Assembly (NCBI GenBank): GCA_016719485.1 | Contig: JADJZB010000007.1 | Coordinates: forward strand, 60,842 to 124,841 | Direction: 5' to 3' | Length of the DNA stretch: 64,000 nucleotides | Source: Holophagales bacterium | GTDB lineage: Bacteria; Acidobacteriota; Thermoanaerobaculia; UBA5066 | Part shown: positions 60,303 to 64,000 of the stretch, piece by piece | How the letters are laid out: each line of letters starts with the position of its first letter | Numbering within the stretch: position 1 is the first letter of the stretch | Program-made: the position numbers and the translations under genes | Notes under the pieces: generated by a model | What the model was told of the DNA's origin: nothing | The model's database searches: none | Seen by the model: only the letters and a program-made list of their open reading frames with translations

Positions 60303-62046
60303 TCACTTCTTCAACCACTCCCCGAGCCAGCCCATGACGGTGTCGTGCCACTGCAGCGAGTTCGCGGGGCTTGAGGACCCAGTGATTCTCGTCGGGGAAG
60401 ATGAGGAGCTTGCTCGGAATCCCTTGCGCTGGAGCGCGGTGAACGTCGAGATCCCTGCGTGTAGACGACGCGGTAGTCCTTCTGGCCGTGGATGACGAGC
60501 GTCGGGGTCTTCCAGTTCTTCACGTAGTCACGCCTGGCCGTAGCCGGTCGAGGCGTGGAAGTCGATCATCACGGCCGCGTAGCCGGCACCGGCGTAGGCC
60601 TGAGGGTTCCAGCGGTAGTGGAAGTCGTTGCCGAAGGAGCCCTGCGGCCCGCCGTGGATCAGGAACGCGACGGGGTACTTCTTCGCCGGGTCGAAGTCGA
60701 CGGGGTGGACGATGTAGCCGTAGACGGTGTCGCCCTTGGCGCCCTTGAAGCTGAACTGCTCGGGCTTACCGAAGCGGGCCGCGGCGACCTTCGCGTCGTT
60801 GATCGAGGTCAGCTTCTCGACGGCGCCCCGCGACCGGGATCGCGGAGCTCGGTCAGCCCGAGAGCGAGTGGCGCGAGAAGAGGATCCGGTCCTTCCCGAG
60901 CGGCTGCGGGGCGTCGATCGAGCCGTCGGCGGCGAGGATCTTCGCCTTTCCGCTCGCGGCGTCGATCGCGAAGAGGGCTTTCTGGCCGAGGTGGTCGGCC
61001 GTCGCGTAGAGCGACTTCCCGTCGCCGGACCAGGTGATTCCGGCCGGCGAGCGGTCGTCGTTCTTCCCGTCCCGGCGCGAGGCGTGTTCGAGCGGTCCTT
61101 GCCGGTCGCGAGGTCGCGGACGACCTCGAAGCGGTCGGCCTCGTAGCCGCCGCGGCTCATGGCGAGGTACGCGAGGGGTCTTTCCGTCGGGGGAGAACCG
61201 AAGGCGTGGCGTCCCAGGCGGGCTCGTCGTGATCCGCTTCGGGGCGGCGAGCCATCCGTCGGGACCTCCAGAGGTCGTAGTTCGTCGACCAGGCTTCCTC
61301 GCGGCCGACGTCCTTGCAGGTGAAGACGAGCTTCTTCGCGTCGGCGGTGACGGCGGTGTCGTCGAGGCCGCCGAACGGCTTCGTCGGGGCGTCGGCGTCC
61401 ATCTGCGGCATCAGGTCCTTCGCGGGGCCGGCGGGCTTTCCGTCGGCGCCGAGGCGGGACGAGAGACGTGGTTGCGCCGCCCGTCCTTCCAGGTGTCCCA
61501 GTGGCGGACGAAGAGGCGGTCGAAGAGCATCCCGCTCGACTTCACCGCGCCCTTCGCGTCGAGCGCCGCCTTCGCCTCGGAGGGGCGCTCTTCCCGGGGA
61601 AGACAACGAGAGGACGAGGAGCCTGCCGCCGGAGCAACCTCGAGGTTGTCGACGTCGAGCGGCTCTGAGGTGACCGCCTCGGCCCCGCCGGCGAGCGGGA
61701 GGTTCCAGACCTGCTGCAATCCGCCGCGCGCCGGAGAGAAGAACAGTCTTCCGTCCGCCGCCCAGCGGGTTCCCGTCGCCGGCCTCGTGCGTCGTCAGGC
61801 GGCGGACGCTCTCGTCCTCGTGGTCGAGGAGCCAGAGGTTTGTCCCGCCCCTGGTTCGCGCGAGGCTCGTCAACTGGAGGACGAACGTAATTGCGTCCCG
61901 TCGGGGGATACCTGGGCGTCTGAGATGCGGTCCATGGCGAGCATGTCGTGGATGGAGAAGGGTGGGTCTCGGCGGCGGCCAGCGGCAGCGTACGGCGAGG
62001 ATCGCCCCGGAGGGCGAGGGTCAGGAGGAGGTTTCTGGCGGAGCAT
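60303..62046 (-). pseudogene. S9 prolyl-oligopeptidase-family peptidase, broken
   Basis: Serine peptidase recognisable only in pieces: SIHDMLAMDRISDAQVSPDG near the N-terminus, propeller segments (DDTAVTADAKKLVFTCKDVG), and YPVAFLIHGGPQGSFGNDFH, KNWKTPTLVIHGQKDYRV and a C-terminal NSLQWHDTVMGWLGEWLKK. There are many frameshifts. In addition, HASTGYGQ is joined almost directly to YVKNWKTP near 60530. Roughly 110 residues usually found there, including the GxSYGG nucleophile, are absent. The gene is therefore non-functional as read, by decay or by assembly collapse. Confidence 0.75.
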
Positions 62047-62053
62047 TTGAATC

Positions 62054-63160
62054 CTACCCTCTGACCTGATCCCCGGTAGAGGGGTAGCCGACGGTCCCTT
62101 GAGCGCCAGGCACGGCCCTTCCAGGAACTTGATGAGACAGCGGCCAGGAGCGACGCCTCCCGAGGAGGACGGCGAGGCAGTTTCGCCTGATCCGGCGGCG
62201 CCGGCAGATGGCTGCCACAGTTCGTTTCCGCAGGGCGAACGTCACCGGCCAGTGGAAGACGTACATGGCGTAGCTGACCTTCCCCGCGGCCCGCAGGGGC
62301 TTCACTCGAGGAGGCGCGGAAGGAGCGTCTCCGGGAGCGCGATCAAGAGAAAGACGAGTGCCGCGAAGGCGACCGCAGCAGGTGAAGCCGAGCGTCAGCA
62401 TCGGCGGCGTTCAGAAGGCATCGCCCGCGGATCCGGATGACGAGCCCGGTGGCGAGGGCGGCGAGGAAGAGCGTTGCGAGGGGCGTGAGGACGTACCGCC
62501 GCGCCCGGGGAGCCGGGGCACGACGAGGGTCAGGAGGCTTCCCGGCGAGCCTGTCGAGGCGGAACGGGTCAGGACGTAGAGGCGGCCGACGTCCGGCACG
62601 CCGAGGAGGAAGCCCGCCACCCGCGCGGCCGGGACGAGGGAGGACCAGGCTGGCGCAGAGGCGTCGGCGAGAGCGCGGCGCGGAGGAGCGAGACGACGAA
62701 CGGCCAGATTGAGGTAGTAATTGCTCCTCGACGGCGAGGGACCAGAAATGGGAGAGGGCGCTGCGGGCCACCCTGCGATCGTCATCTTCACGTTCGAGGC
62801 GCGTAGAGCCAGCCCCACAGAGACTCCCGTCCTGACACGTGGAAGAGGAGGACGAGAGGAGGAGGAGGCGTAGTAGAGAGTGGAAGATGCGGAGGCAGCG
62901 CCAGTGTAGAAGACGCGGAAGTAGTTCTCGCCCCGCGGGACTGGACGAGAATCTCAGTGATCAGGAACCCGGAGAGAACGAAGAAGAGGTCAACACCCGC
63001 CCACCAGTGCCGGGCTGTTCCTAGGATCGCTTCCTGGACGAGGCCCTTACGGGTTCGAAGGGCGAGGTAGAGGATGACCGCGAGGATGGCCAGCCCCCGC
63101 AGCCCGTCCAGGGGGAAGTGATGCGTGCGGGTAAGGCCCGCTTGAGAGCACGTTAGCGCT
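62054..63160 (-). pseudogene. Acyltransferase 3 (OafA/YrhL-like) membrane protein, broken
   Basis: O-acyltransferase family membrane protein visible in several frames: HHFPLDGLRGLAILAVILYL near 63110, WAGVDLFFVLSGFLITEIL near 62970, SHFWSLAVEEQ near 62740, and AGKVSYAMYVFHWPVTFALR near 62250, then FLEGPCLALKGP. These are the family's landmarks in the right order. Frameshifts occur every few hundred bases. Such enzymes acylate cell-surface sugars, which fits the adjacent sugar-nucleotide gene rmlA. The exact start is uncertain. Confidence 0.65.
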
Positions 63161-63232
63161 CGGCCCCTGTCCGCCGAAGCGGGGAGCCGCGAGCCCGGCG
63201 AGACCGCTTAAGATCAGCGCCGAGGAGTCACA

Positions 63233-64000
63233 TTGAAGGGAACCATCCCGGCTTGTGGGCTCCTGCACGCGCCTCTTCCCCGTGACCCGCGGCGTCAGCA
63301 AGCAGCTCGTGCCGGTCTACGACAAGCCGATGATCTACTACCTGCCTCGACGACGCTGATGCTCGCGGGGTCCGGGGACGTCCTCGTCATCACGACGCCG
63401 CACGAGCAGGAGGGTTCCGCCGCGTGCTGGGCGACGGGAGCCTGCCCGGCGTGTCGATCTCCTACGCCGCTCAGCCGAGCTCCCGACGGTCTCGCCCAGG
63501 CCTTTCATCGGCTGACTCCCGTCGGTTCGAGCGGGCCGTGCTCGCCCTCGGCGACAAGATCTTCTACAGCACGGATTCTCCGGAGCAGTCCGCTGCAGTT
63601 GGACGGCGGGCGCGACGAAACTGCTCGTCATGTCCGCGACCCTGAGCCGTACGGCGTCGTGCGGGAGTTCGGGACCGGCGGCCAGGCGATCAGCCCGAGG
63701 AGAAGCCGGCGAAGTCAGCAGGGCCTTCCGGTCAGCCGTCACCGGCCTCTACTCCTACGGGACAGCGTCCTCCACATCGCCATGAAAACCCCAGCCCTGG
63801 CCGCGCGTTTTTTTATATCGACGAACAGGGTCTACCTCGAGATGCGCGACCTGCAGGCCGTCGAGGTCCTCGGCCGGGGCGTGGCGTGGCTTTGGCATCG
63901 AACGCACGCGTCGCTCCTGCAGGCTGCGAACTTCATGCAGGCGATCGAGGAGCGGCATGGGCTGAAGGTGGCGTGCCCGAGGAGTCGCCTACCGGATGGG
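63233..64000 (+). pseudogene. rmlA: Glucose-1-phosphate thymidylyltransferase (RmlA), partial and frameshifted
   Basis: Pieces of RmlA in order: TRLFPVTRGVSKQLVPVYDK then PMIYY, LMLAG, DVLVITTPHEQE, VLGDGS, GVSISYAAQPS, AVLALGD, RVYLEMRDLQ, LGRGVAWL, THASLLQAANFMQAIEER and the start of the conserved CPEE region at the window edge. RmlA makes dTDP-glucose for rhamnose and related sugars. TTG 63233 with GAGGAG upstream is the likely start. At least six frame changes in 770 bases, and the gene runs off the window. Confidence 0.75.

Overview
This window is high-GC bacterial DNA with tightly packed genes. Many of them overlap by 1 to 4 bases (ATGA, GTGA, TGATG), and GTG starts are frequent. The gene mix suggests an Acidobacteriota-like lineage: a Reg_prop propeller sensor with a GGDEF domain, a DUF3516 helicase, an M61 peptidase, an IPTL-CTERM-like secreted protein and an Acs/AcuB/AcuC/Pat cluster. 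This placement is an inference from gene content, not a measured phylogeny. The metabolism looks facultative: acetate use, a glycyl radical enzyme and a DMSO-reductase-type complex on one side, a multicopper oxidase and a dioxygenase on the other.

Layout. (1) 1-13.9 kb is an acetate uptake and activation locus. On the minus strand it has a sensor kinase (cut by the window edge), a small membrane protein, a two-part sodium/solute symporter, a frameshifted porin, a DEDD exonuclease and a cNMP/CBS/DUF294 protein. Divergent from these is acs-acuB-acuC-pat, acetyl-CoA synthetase with its predicted acetylation and deacetylation partners. (2) 14-19.4 kb holds an IPTL-CTERM-like protein, a LysE-family exporter, an SRPBCC protein, an ECF sigma/anti-sigma pair with a candidate self-recognised promoter, and a small HEXXH protein. 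(3) 19.5-20.6 kb holds tRNA-Thr(CGT), an XRE-type remnant and a VapBC module. (4) 20.6-23.9 kb is a hydroxyproline-dehydratase-type glycyl radical enzyme and its activase. (5) 24-27.4 kb is a membrane protein, a winged-helix regulator, a UppS-type prenyltransferase and a B12-type radical SAM enzyme, with two related operators flanking the regulator. (6) 27.4-30.7 kb is an M61 peptidase and an IMPDH/GMP-reductase family enzyme. (7) 30.9-36.5 kb is a propeller-GGDEF sensor whose reading frame runs without a stop into a DUF3516 helicase. (8) 36.6-43.4 kb is an RND efflux pair followed by HglS and a D-2-hydroxyglutarate dehydrogenase-type flavoprotein. (9) 43.5-47.4 kb is a DmsABC-like complex, and 47.4-49 kb an AmpG-like transporter. 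(10) 49-55.1 kb is a copper island: CopA, multicopper oxidase, TolC, cupredoxin and an ECF sigma with a Cys-rich tail. (11) 55.2-57.2 kb is a second, frameshifted acs. (12) 57.2-60.2 kb is an SPFH/zinc-ribbon triad. (13) 60.3-64 kb holds an S9 peptidase, an acyltransferase and rmlA.

Three regulatory patterns tie genes together. A TGTAAGG-N15-CGTCTCC promoter occurs in exactly the same form before copA, before tolC-MCO and before cupredoxin-sigma, next to a CorE-like sigma factor. A palindrome centred on AAACGCGTTT lies upstream of the porin/symporter unit, of acs and of the second acs. A TGTAACG-centred inverted repeat lies upstream of the membrane-protein/regulator pair and again upstream of uppS.

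Reading frames are intact over most of the window, but frameshifts become dense after about 56.6 kb. The last 7 kb are probably poor-quality sequence near a contig end, so the broken genes there should not be read as true pseudogenes without raw data.
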